A stretch of 8,751 nt of DNA from an uncultured Spirochaetaceae bacterium (GTDB lineage Bacteria > Spirochaetota > Spirochaetia > Treponematales > UBA12059), in contig CALKWG010000241.1 of NCBI GenBank assembly GCA_938004315.1, positions 1 to 8,751 of the forward strand. Direction: 5' to 3'. Positions 1-6,135 of the stretch are shown here, one piece after another (the first letter of the stretch is position 1; each line of letters begins with the position of its first letter). Position numbers and translations under genes: made by a program. The notes beneath the pieces are model-generated. The model saw only the letters and a list, made by a program, of their open reading frames with translations, did not search any database and was not told the DNA's origin.

Positions 1-408
1 CTTAGGCCCGCGATAGCTGGCCAGCTCTAGGAATTCGTCGAAGTCCTGGCGGTAGAGCGCTAGCTGCCTTCGTCGGTAGAAATCGTTCCACGCGTCCAGG
101 TCGCTAAAGCCCTCTCCCTCGTCCTCCACGATGAAGCGCGCCCGCTTACGCAGGTCGAACCACACCCGCAGCTTCCTATCCGGATCGCAGCCGTTCCCGT
201 GCTTGATCCCGTTCTTGATGATCTCCGAGAGCTGCTGCTCCAGGAGCCCGTCCTCTAGGAAAGCCTCGGGGCAATCGACGAGCACGGCCGCCGCGTAGTC
301 GCGTATGCGGCCGTAATCGCTGGGGAACTCGGCGTAGCGCATGCCCTGGGCGTCGAAGAGCTCGTTATGCTCGTCCACGATGAGCTTGCGGACCACGAAG
401 GACGTCAT
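1..408 (-). CDS. RsbW-like anti-sigma/serine kinase ATPase domain protein (partial, C-terminus off window)
   Basis: A GHKL-fold (HATPase_c) protein of the RsbW/SpoIIAB type, which would bind a sigma factor or other target and phosphorylate its STAS partner. Only the first 136 residues lie in the window, and the frame stays open to base 1. The N-box is clear at residues 57-72 (E62, N66, H70 in QLSEIIKNGIKHGN), and the G1 box is EDEGEGF at 95-101 with D96 as the adenine-contacting Asp. After G1 comes a long charged, aromatic stretch (residues 102-130) where shorter RsbW proteins move quickly to the ATP lid; I recall this layout from spirochaete homologues. The G2 box would lie beyond the edge. 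The start ATG (408-406) overlaps the TGA of the STAS gene as ATGA, so translation is probably coupled. Family assignment is firm; the identity of the target is unknown. Confidence 0.85.
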   Translation of the reverse strand, partial: MTSFVVRKLIVDEHNELFDAQGMRYAEFPSDYGRIRDYAAAVLVDCPEAFLEDGLLEQQLSEIIKNGIKHGNGCDPDRKLRVWFDLRKRARFIVEDEGEGFSDLDAWNDFYRRRQLALYRQDFDEFLELASYRGPK

Positions 409-740
409 CGCCTATCCCTCGCGTCTTCCTTGATCAAGGTGATGACGTTGCAGAGCGTCAGCACCTTGCGCGGCGTCCCCGAGAGGCCGGTGAAGCGTAT
501 CTCGCCGCCCTTGGCCTTGGCCGATTGCAGGAGCTTGATGATGGCCCCGACCCCGGTGCTGTCCAAATAGCGCAGGCCGGCGCAATCCAGCCGTAGGCGC
601 TTGTCGCCCGCGTCGAGCCTGGCCATCAAGGCCTTCAGGAAGGCCGGCGCGTTATACAGGTCGCCGTCGCCCGTGACAAGGTATTCAATGAAGCCGTCGG
701 GCGCGGCTCCGAGCTCCCGGTAGTCTAGAAAGCGGTCCAT
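405..740 (-). CDS. STAS-domain anti-anti-sigma factor (RsbV/SpoIIAA-like)
   Basis: A 111-residue, single-domain STAS protein, the usual size for an anti-anti-sigma factor. The diagnostic segment is LDSTGVGAIIKLL at residues 59-71; S61 is the expected phosphorylation site, which the kinase would modify and a PP2C phosphatase would restore. The fold signature continues with IRFTGLSGTPRKVL (81-94) and the hydrophobic C-terminal helix. In the standard partner-switching scheme the unphosphorylated form captures the RsbW-like kinase encoded immediately downstream, with which it overlaps by 4 bases. The start at 740 is supported by a strong Shine-Dalgarno (GAGGAGG, 752-746) five bases upstream. The CBS-SpoIIE phosphatase encoded divergently is the natural candidate to dephosphorylate S61. 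That pairing is inferred from position. Confidence 0.92.
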   Translation of the reverse strand: MDRFLDYRELGAAPDGFIEYLVTGDGDLYNAPAFLKALMARLDAGDKRLRLDCAGLRYLDSTGVGAIIKLLQSAKAKGGEIRFTGLSGTPRKVLTLCNVITLIKEDARDRR

Positions 741-745
741 AGTCC

Positions 746-752
746 CCTCCTC
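746..752 (-). promoter_or_regulatory. Shine-Dalgarno of the STAS gene
   Basis: On the minus strand the sequence reads GAGGAGG, five bases before the ATG at 740. It is a near-perfect ribosome binding site and fixes that start. Confidence 0.85.
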
Positions 753-782
753 ACAGGCGGGGAGCTTGGCGCGCCAGGGTGA

Positions 783-795
783 GCTCAGGATGAGC
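783..795. repeat. Short perfect dyad in the divergent STAS/phosphatase intergenic region
   Basis: GCTCAGGATGAGC is a 5-bp perfect inverted repeat with a 3-bp centre, lying between the divergent STAS and phosphatase genes. It could be a half-site pair for a regulator, but a dyad this short is expected by chance in 180 bp. A second GC-only dyad (GGCCGC/GCGGCC, 836-853) lies nearby and is even less informative. Confidence 0.2.
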
Positions 796-909
796 CGCCG
801 GTTCGCCTTGGGTTAAACCGCCGGAGCTCCGCGCGGGCCGCTCGCCGGCGGCCGGCGGCGCCTGACGCCTATTTCATCGCCGCCTAACCGCCGCCTCACC
901 GTCGGGCCC

Positions 910-915
910 TATCCT
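910..915 (+). promoter_or_regulatory. Possible -10 box for a leaderless phosphatase mRNA
   Basis: TATCCT ends seven bases before the ATG at 923, so a standard sigma70 transcript would begin one base before the start codon. No Shine-Dalgarno is visible (the leader is pyrimidine-rich) and no good -35 is seen. Support comes mainly from the same arrangement at 4968-4973 and 7704-7709. Confidence 0.3.
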
Positions 916-922
916 CCCGATC

Positions 923-2098
923 ATGGAACGGACTATCGCGAGCGTATTGACCGAACGGCGCCCGTCGCGCCTCTACAGCTCCTCCGTGCTCAAGGCCGCC
1001 AGGCAGTTTTGGAGCTGCCCCGGCTCGGGCTCGGCCACCGCCTTGGCCGACGAGCTCCGCGAGCGCCCTGAGATCTTGGCCGTGGGCGTGGTGGACGGGG
1101 CCGGCCGCGCGCTCGGGGCCGTGCGACGAGACGGGCTCTTCGGCCTCCTGTCCAAGCCCTTCGGCCGGGAGATCCTGGGCAAGATGCCGGTACGCGAGGT
1201 CATGGAGGACATGCCGCGCTACGACGCGCATGAGGGGCTCTTCGCCGTGGCCGCCGAGTTCCTGGGCGACGACCCGGAGACGGCTCCGGAGTTCTGCCTC
1301 CTCGTGGACGAGGACGGCCGCTTCGAGGGCGTCCTCTCGTCGCGCGACCTGGCCGGCTACCTGGCGTCCATGACGCGCGACGACGTGGAGCTCGCCGGGG
1401 CGCTGCAGGAGCGCCTCCTGGCCGGGAACGAGCTGTCCGCCGGGCCGGGTTGGCGCCTCGGGGCGTATTCGCGCGCGGCGCGCGGCGTGGGCGGCGACTT
1501 CTGGTTCACCCGCGCGCTAGGCGACGGGCGGATCTTCATGGCGCTCTGCGACGTCTCGGGCAAGGGCGTGGCCGCCTCGCTCGTGGTGGCCATGAGCTGG
1601 GGCATGCTGCGGAGCTTCGACCTGTCGCTCGGGCTATCGGCGCTCATCAAGGAGCTGAACGGCGCGCTTATCGCCAGCTTCCATCTTGAGAAGTACCTGA
1701 CCGGATTCTTCGCTATCTTCGATCCCAAGAGCTCGATGCTGGAGATAGCCGACATGGGCCACTCGCACGCCCTCATCTTCCGCGGCGGCAAGGCGAAGAA
1801 GCCCATATTCGGCCAAGGCAACCTGCCGGTGGGCATAGAGCCGGAACTGGAGCCGACGATTCGGCGCTGGCGCCTCGATCCATCGGATCTGCTCCTACTC
1901 TACAGCGACGGCGTGACCGAGCAGGAGAACGCCCGTGGACGCGAGCTCGGCGAGCCCCGATTAGCCTCCCTGGCGACGCAGGCCTTGGCGCGCGGCCGAC
2001 GGCTCGAGGAGGCCCTGCCGGAGGCCTTCGACGCCTACCGCGGCCGGACCCCGCAGCAGGACGACGTGTCGCTCTTGGTTTTAGGCCTTGAAGGCTAG
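923..2098 (+). CDS. CBS-SpoIIE (PP2C-type) serine phosphatase, RsbU-like
   Basis: A 391-residue soluble protein with two parts. Residues ~18-150 look like a CBS pair: AVGVVDGAGRALGAVRRDGLF (53-73) and CLLVDEDGRFEGVLSSRDL (125-143) are the paired strand-turn-strand-helix cores, and such domains usually sense adenine nucleotides. Residues ~160-391 are a SpoIIE/PP2C catalytic domain. Metal-binding acidic motifs are intact: GGDFW (D192), CDVSGKGVAAS (D210), YSDGVTEQEN (D329) and QQDDVSLLVL (D380/D381). The likely substrate is the phosphoserine of the divergent STAS protein (S61), which would release the partner switch when the CBS input permits; this is inferred from family role and adjacency. 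The ATG at 923 is the only sensible start, because an in-frame TGA lies at 863 with no ATG or GTG between, but it has no Shine-Dalgarno. The stop codon shares a CTAG palindrome with the convergent gene. Confidence 0.9.
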   Translation: MERTIASVLTERRPSRLYSSSVLKAARQFWSCPGSGSATALADELRERPEILAVGVVDGAGRALGAVRRDGLFGLLSKPFGREILGKMPVREVMEDMPRYDAHEGLFAVAAEFLGDDPETAPEFCLLVDEDGRFEGVLSSRDLAGYLASMTRDDVELAGALQERLLAGNELSAGPGWRLGAYSRAARGVGGDFWFTRALGDGRIFMALCDVSGKGVAASLVVAMSWGMLRSFDLSLGLSALIKELNGALIASFHLEKYLTGFFAIFDPKSSMLEIADMGHSHALIFRGGKAKKPIFGQGNLPVGIEPELEPTIRRWRLDPSDLLLLYSDGVTEQENARGRELGEPRLASLATQALARGRRLEEALPEAFDAYRGRTPQQDDVSLLVLGLEG

Positions 2099-4317
2099 GG
2101 CGAAGCGGGCGTCGCCGGGACCTGGCCGCCGATCGCCGGCTCGGCGGTCGGCCCGGCCGCCGGAGCGCTAGGTGCGGCCGCGGCGTCCGGCTCGCCTCGG
2201 CGCCAGGCCTCGGGCAGGGCGCCGTCCAAGGTGCCCGAGCGCCACGCCAGGTAGCCGGCGAGGGCGGCCGCCGCGAGGATGAGCAGGTAGATCGGGAGCC
2301 TTCGCCGTTTGTCGGCGAAGGGGTCGGCCAAGGACGGCAGCGAACCCGGCGGCAGCGAGGCGCGCTCGGTGAGCGAAGCGCCGAAGGCCAGGTTGATGCG
2401 AGCCCTCGTGTTCACCGCCCAGCCGTTAGCGTCCAGGATGGGCCCCAGGTTGCGCTTGCGGAGCTTCAAGGATGCTAGGACCATCGAAGGCCCCGAAATC
2501 AATGCTAAGAGACCGGCGACGCCGAGGGGGAAGAAGATACCCAGGCCGAAGAGCGCCTGCAGGAAGCCACCGACCAAGGCGCTCACGCCGCCCACCGCGG
2601 TGCCCACCAGGGCGATGGCCCCCAGGTCGAAGCGTTTGGCCCCGGCCTTGGCCGCCTGGGCCTTCTTGTCCGCGTCGCTTAAGACCCCGGTCGCCTGGCT
2701 TAAGACCGCGGCCGCCGCCTCGTCGCCCGTCTGGGCTTTCTTGGCGATCTGCTCCTCCACGAGCCGAACGAGGCGCTTGTACGGCGTCCAGAAGGCCTCG
2801 CGCACGCTGATGGGGTTGGGTATGACCTTGGTGACCGAGGCGTCCCAGTCCAGGCCCTTGGTATCGATGAAGAGGCCGTTCCGTCCGACCGTGACCGTGT
2901 CCGGGTCGCCGTCGGTCACCGCCGCCACGATCTTCTTCCTGCAGCCGCCGGGCCTAGACAAGTCGCAGTAGGCTAAGAAAGCGCCCGACTGGGCGGCCAT
3001 GGCCGCGTGCCTAGCCTCGTCGTTCACCTCGATGCAGAGCGAGCAGGCGCGCGCGTCCAGGTACAGCGTGCCGGCCTGGAAGGCGGCGGTGGTGCGGCCG
3101 TAGAAGTCGGCGAAATTCACGTAGTTCGTGATGATCTCATAGAGGTCCTTGCGATAACGCACCAGGCGCTCCACCGCGCGGACGCTCGCGCGCTCCGCCG
3201 CCAAGGCCTCGTCGCGGGCGATGAATCCCTCTATCTCGCGACGGTACGAGGCGCCCAGGAGGTCGCGCAACCGTTCCTCGCCCAAGGCCTTGCCGGCGAA
3301 GGCCGGTTCGGCGTCGAGCCATGCGCCGTAGGGCTCCATGGCATCGCGTACGGCGCGCCACGCCGCTTCGTCCAAAGAGGCGACCCCGTCGCCCAGGAGC
3401 GGATCCGCCACGAGCTCTTGGAAGCGCATGAGCCTATCGGCCCAGGCGGGATTGATCCCCGTCGCCAACGGCAGCTCGTCGCCCTCGGCCAGGGCGAGCG
3501 GCAGGGCCTCGAGCTCCTCCGAGCGCGGGCCGAGCGTCGCCTTGCCGATGCGCCGCCAATCGTCGGACGCCGGGCGCAGGGCCGCGGCGGCGGACGGGTC
3601 GTAGGACGAGGCGGCGCGCCGGGTGAAGAAGTCGTCGATCTTATCGCGGAGCGCCAGGTAGGCCGCCCAGCCCTCGTCCGGGCGGGGCAAGGCCGGGACT
3701 AGGCCCGGCGCCCGACCCGCCTCGAGCCAGGCTAGGTAGGCGCCCGCCCCGTCCAGGAAGCGGGCCAGCGCGGCGCGGTCCAAGCCTAGGTCGCCGCAGG
3801 CGTCCTCGACGCCGCCCGAGCCCTCGATCATGTCGACGATGGCCGCCTTGATCACCGGGTCCTCGATAGCCGAGGGTAGGAGGATGCCGTCGCCGTTGAA
3901 CGAAAGGGCGTCCAAGCCGGTTTCGCAGCCTTGGATGTCGGCGAGGCCGATGACGTAAACGCCGACCTTGCCCGCGCCGGCCAGGATGAGCTTAGCCGCC
4001 GAACGTAGGGCCGGATCCGTGATTTCATCGAGCGGCAAGGCGTCCCCGGGCTCCATGAGTATATCGAGGGAGCGCAGGCGGGCGGCGGCCCAGTCCACGG
4101 CGTCCAGGAGCTCCCCGGGTCGGATGCGCCCGTCGCCGTCGGAGTCCATCAAGGCTAAGGTCTCGGCGTCCAGGCTGCTGCCGCGCACGGGCATGGACAG
4201 GGCCATCCAGAGCTTTAAGTCCAGCTCCTTGAGCCGCGCGATATCCTGTCCGTTCCGGATGAGGACTTGATCCACGCCCCCGGAGCGGAAGAATTGCCAG
4301 CGATGGCGGTCGCCCAT
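2095..4317 (-). CDS. Large EF-hand protein with C-terminal membrane anchor, function unknown
   Basis: A 740-residue protein that I recognise only as an uncharacterised EF-hand family. A canonical calcium loop lies at residues 58-69 (D58, D60, D62, G63, I65, E69 in DSDGDGRIRPGE), and a degenerate second loop lies near 139-150 (N141, D143, G144). The N-terminus (W7 to W37) is rich in conserved-looking aromatic and basic residues, with no signal peptide. A central region carries four cysteines, C425, C428, C451 and C459 (C-x2-C then C-x7-C), which could bind metal or form disulfides. Residues ~565-617 hold one or two hydrophobic helices, ~674-692 is another membrane segment, and the last 48 residues are an Ala/Pro-rich tail. 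The bulk of the protein is therefore probably membrane-tethered and, lacking a signal, most likely cytoplasmic. The ATG at 4317 lies two bases after the DTW stop, with a strong ribosome binding site inside the DTW 3' end, so the two form an operon. Confidence 0.8.
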   Translation of the reverse strand: MGDRHRWQFFRSGGVDQVLIRNGQDIARLKELDLKLWMALSMPVRGSSLDAETLALMDSDGDGRIRPGELLDAVDWAAARLRSLDILMEPGDALPLDEITDPALRSAAKLILAGAGKVGVYVIGLADIQGCETGLDALSFNGDGILLPSAIEDPVIKAAIVDMIEGSGGVEDACGDLGLDRAALARFLDGAGAYLAWLEAGRAPGLVPALPRPDEGWAAYLALRDKIDDFFTRRAASSYDPSAAAALRPASDDWRRIGKATLGPRSEELEALPLALAEGDELPLATGINPAWADRLMRFQELVADPLLGDGVASLDEAAWRAVRDAMEPYGAWLDAEPAFAGKALGEERLRDLLGASYRREIEGFIARDEALAAERASVRAVERLVRYRKDLYEIITNYVNFADFYGRTTAAFQAGTLYLDARACSLCIEVNDEARHAAMAAQSGAFLAYCDLSRPGGCRKKIVAAVTDGDPDTVTVGRNGLFIDTKGLDWDASVTKVIPNPISVREAFWTPYKRLVRLVEEQIAKKAQTGDEAAAAVLSQATGVLSDADKKAQAAKAGAKRFDLGAIALVGTAVGGVSALVGGFLQALFGLGIFFPLGVAGLLALISGPSMVLASLKLRKRNLGPILDANGWAVNTRARINLAFGASLTERASLPPGSLPSLADPFADKRRRLPIYLLILAAAALAGYLAWRSGTLDGALPEAWRRGEPDAAAAPSAPAAGPTAEPAIGGQVPATPASP

Positions 4318-4319
4318 GC

Positions 4320-4961
4320 CTATGCCTCCTTGCCTATGTAGCGCGGGTTGGACGTCGCGCCCGCCCGCTCAAGCTGCTGGCCCTGCATGGCCATGAAGGC
4401 CGCAAGGAGCCTCTCCTTATCGGGATACGGCCCGACGCCCGCCCGCTCCAGGGCTAGGAGGAGCTCATGGGCGCACTCGATGGTCGAGAGGAAATGCTCG
4501 GCCGGCTGCTTCTTGATGATCCAGCGGCTCCTCTCGCGCGGCGTGAACATGAGGAGGGGTAGGGTAAGGAGCCCCGGGCTCGCGCGGAGCACCGAGCGGC
4601 TACAGCTCCAGGTGGCGTCCACGATGAAGACCACGAGCTCGCGGCCGCCTAGGAGCTCGGCGGGGAAGCCCTCCTCGCTCAGGTTCAGGGCGCCGGGCGC
4701 GGGGTAGAGGAGCATGCAGAGCTTGCCCGGGTCGGCGCGGAGCTCGCGCACCCGCGGATGCCCGTCGAAGGCCAGGCCGTGGAGCATCTCGCTACCGGCC
4801 AGGTTCAGGCAGGTCAAGCGGCCCGTGTTGCTCTTCTGCTTCCGCCATTCCTTGTCGTGCATGAGGAGGACGATCTTGGCCGCCGCCTTCATGGGCGGCT
4901 CGGCGGGGCAGAGGCAGTATTCGGCGGGGCGGCGGCAGCGGTAGCATTGCTCTCGTGGCAT
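4320..4961 (-). CDS. DTW-domain tRNA-uridine aminocarboxypropyltransferase (TapT/TuaA-like)
   Basis: A 213-residue DTW (TDD superfamily) protein. Characterised members transfer the 3-amino-3-carboxypropyl group of S-adenosylmethionine to a tRNA uridine, giving acp3U. Visible motifs, numbered from the chosen start: an N-terminal C-x2-C-x6-C-x-C cluster (C6, C9, C16, C18), probably zinc-binding; HDKEWRKQKSNTGRL (35-49), matching the family's H-x-E...SNTGRL SAM region; the signature D115-A-T-W118 (the family consensus is D-G/S-T-W); and FLSTIECAHELL (157-168), matching the LST-x-E helix. The frame is open to an ATG at 5054, adding 31 residues. I prefer 4961 because homologues begin just before the Cys cluster, and because the extra residues would be read through a likely promoter. 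No Shine-Dalgarno precedes 4961, but a TATCAT box sits at leaderless spacing. First gene of an operon with the EF-hand protein. Confidence 0.87.
   Translation of the reverse strand: MPREQCYRCRRPAEYCLCPAEPPMKAAAKIVLLMHDKEWRKQKSNTGRLTCLNLAGSEMLHGLAFDGHPRVRELRADPGKLCMLLYPAPGALNLSEEGFPAELLGGRELVVFIVDATWSCSRSVLRASPGLLTLPLLMFTPRERSRWIIKKQPAEHFLSTIECAHELLLALERAGVGPYPDKERLLAAFMAMQGQQLERAGATSNPRYIGKEA
4325..4331 (-). promoter_or_regulatory. Shine-Dalgarno of the EF-hand gene, inside the DTW gene
   Basis: AAGGAGG on the minus strand lies seven bases before the ATG at 4317 and encodes part of the final Lys-Glu-Ala of the DTW protein. It shows the two genes are translated from one message. Confidence 0.85.
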
Positions 4962-4967
4962 GGGGCT

Positions 4968-4973
4968 ATGATA
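4968..4973 (-). promoter_or_regulatory. Likely -10 box for a leaderless DTW mRNA
   Basis: TATCAT (5 of 6 to consensus) on the minus strand ends six bases before the ATG at 4961, placing +1 on the A of the start codon. The -35 region (~4992-4997, TGGCCC) is poor. No Shine-Dalgarno is present. Confidence 0.4.
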
Positions 4974-5053
4974 GACCGAAACCGCGGTCGCGGGCCAGGG
5001 CCGCCGCGAATCGCCCTTTTCAAGCGCGCCTGGCCGTAGTACCATGCCGGGCA

Positions 5054-5059
5054 TAACAT
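5054..5059 (+). promoter_or_regulatory. Weak candidate -10 box for the ROK kinase operon
   Basis: TAACAT stands out in an otherwise very GC-rich divergent intergenic region (4962-5090) and would give a leader of about 25 bases carrying the ribosome binding site. No convincing -35 (TGGCCG at 5031-5036). Confidence 0.2.
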
Positions 5060-5079
5060 AGGCCGCCCCCGGCCCCCTC

Positions 5080-5085
5080 GGAGGA
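5080..5085 (+). promoter_or_regulatory. Shine-Dalgarno of the ROK kinase gene
   Basis: GGAGGA lies five bases before the ATG at 5091, a strong ribosome binding site that supports that start. Confidence 0.85.
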
Positions 5086-5090
5086 ACGAC

Positions 5091-6125
5091 ATGAACCCGT
5101 CCACGATCTTCATCGGCACCGACTCAGGCGCCACCACCAGCAAGGTAGGCGCCGTCAAGCTCGACGGCAGCCCCGTCAACTTAAAGCTATCGCAGAAGCG
5201 CACCGACGCGCACAAGGGGCGCGGCGCCGTCTTGGACGGCTGGATGGCGGCCATCGAGGAATTCTTGGCGGAGAACGGCTATTCGTGGAAGGACGTCGGC
5301 GGCGTGGGCCTGTCCATACCCGGGCCCTTCCTGGCTCCCGGCGTGCTCGGCGAGCCGGCCAACCTGCCCAAGGACATGAACGGCTGGGACGTCGGCGCCG
5401 ACTACGCCGCCCGCTTAAGCGCGGCCGCCGGCCGCCCGATCAAGGTGACCGTGGGCAACGACGGCAACTACGGCGGCGTCGCCGAGGCCAAGCTGGTCCG
5501 CGGCGAGGGCAAGGGCGGCGTCCTCATGCTGGCCCCCGGCTCCGGCTTGGGCGTGGCCTACGTGGACGACCGGGGCCTGCCGCTGGACGGCGACTCGCTT
5601 GTGGGCATGGAGGCCGGGCACATGCCCCTGCCGCTCCAGCTCGTGGGCATGCCCGCCTTCAGCTGCGGCTGCGGCCGCGACTGGGGCTGCGTCGAGGCCT
5701 ATACGACCATCTCCGGCCTCCCCCAGCTCTTCGCCCACTTCCTGCCGCGCCATCCCGGCCACCCCCTGGCCGCCTCGGACGCGCCCATCAAGGAGCGGGT
5801 CCTCTCGCTCCGCACCTTGGCCCAGCAGGGCGACGCCCTGGCCAACGAGATCTTCGACTTCCAGGCCAAGGCCCTGGGCCTGCACGTGGCCAACCTGGCC
5901 ATGGCCGTGGACCCCGAGTTCGTGGTGATAGGCGGCGGCCTCATGGACCCCGAGAGCACCACCGAGGAGTTCCGCGCCCGCTACCTGGCCAAGGTAAAGG
6001 CCGCCGCCGAGCCCTACCTCTGGCCGGCCCAGCGCGGCAAGATCAAGTACTCCGCCGCCAGCCTAGGCGAGCTGTCCCAGGCCATAGGCGCCGCGCTCGT
6101 GGCGCTCTACAGCGCCGAGCGCTGA
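5091..6125 (+). CDS. ROK-family sugar kinase, variant subgroup
   Basis: A 344-residue cytoplasmic ROK-family (actin-like ATPase fold) protein, probably phosphorylating a hexose or related sugar with ATP. Visible: the N-terminal phosphate loop GTDSGATTSKVG (9-20); GLSIPGP (73-79); the catalytic Asp D124 in GNDGN (122-126); a second phosphate loop APGSGLG (148-154); the substrate/zinc motif EAGH (174-177); a zinc cluster C192, C194, C200 followed by E202; the adenosine-side GGG (281-283); and the C-terminal SQAIGAALVAL helix (329-339). There is no N-terminal helix-turn-helix, so it is an enzyme rather than a NagC-type repressor. Phosphate loop 1 (DSGATTSK) and the zinc cluster (C-x-C-G-x3-G-C) depart from the usual DIGGT and C-x-C-G-x2-G-C. 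The substrate cannot be named. It is followed after 10 bases by a 2-hydroxyacid dehydrogenase gene. Confidence 0.9.
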   Translation: MNPSTIFIGTDSGATTSKVGAVKLDGSPVNLKLSQKRTDAHKGRGAVLDGWMAAIEEFLAENGYSWKDVGGVGLSIPGPFLAPGVLGEPANLPKDMNGWDVGADYAARLSAAAGRPIKVTVGNDGNYGGVAEAKLVRGEGKGGVLMLAPGSGLGVAYVDDRGLPLDGDSLVGMEAGHMPLPLQLVGMPAFSCGCGRDWGCVEAYTTISGLPQLFAHFLPRHPGHPLAASDAPIKERVLSLRTLAQQGDALANEIFDFQAKALGLHVANLAMAVDPEFVVIGGGLMDPESTTEEFRARYLAKVKAAAEPYLWPAQRGKIKYSAASLGELSQAIGAALVALYSAER

Positions 6126-6135
6126 GCGCGGGCTC

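Noticed and set aside
836..866. Cluster of GCCGGC/GGCCGC-type palindromes before the phosphatase gene
   Set aside because: At this base composition such palindromes are common throughout the window, and nothing marks these as a repeat family or terminator.
896..1836. Open frames on the minus strand inside the phosphatase gene
   Set aside because: They are opposite a gene with intact CBS and PP2C motifs, and their translations show no family features.
2099..2116. GGCGA/TCGCC hairpin after the phosphatase stop as a terminator
   Set aside because: The stem is only 5 bp, has no T-tract, and lies inside the coding end of the convergent gene.
2309..3702. Several long open frames antisense to the EF-hand gene
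   Set aside because: They have low-complexity Ala/Arg/Pro/Ser translations, no ribosome binding sites and no recognisable motifs. They are shadows of a strongly biased coding strand.
4962..5054. N-terminal extension of the DTW protein to an ATG at 5054
   Set aside because: The 31 extra residues have no family match that I know, there is no ribosome binding site, and a good -10 box sits inside the extension directly before the ATG at 4961.
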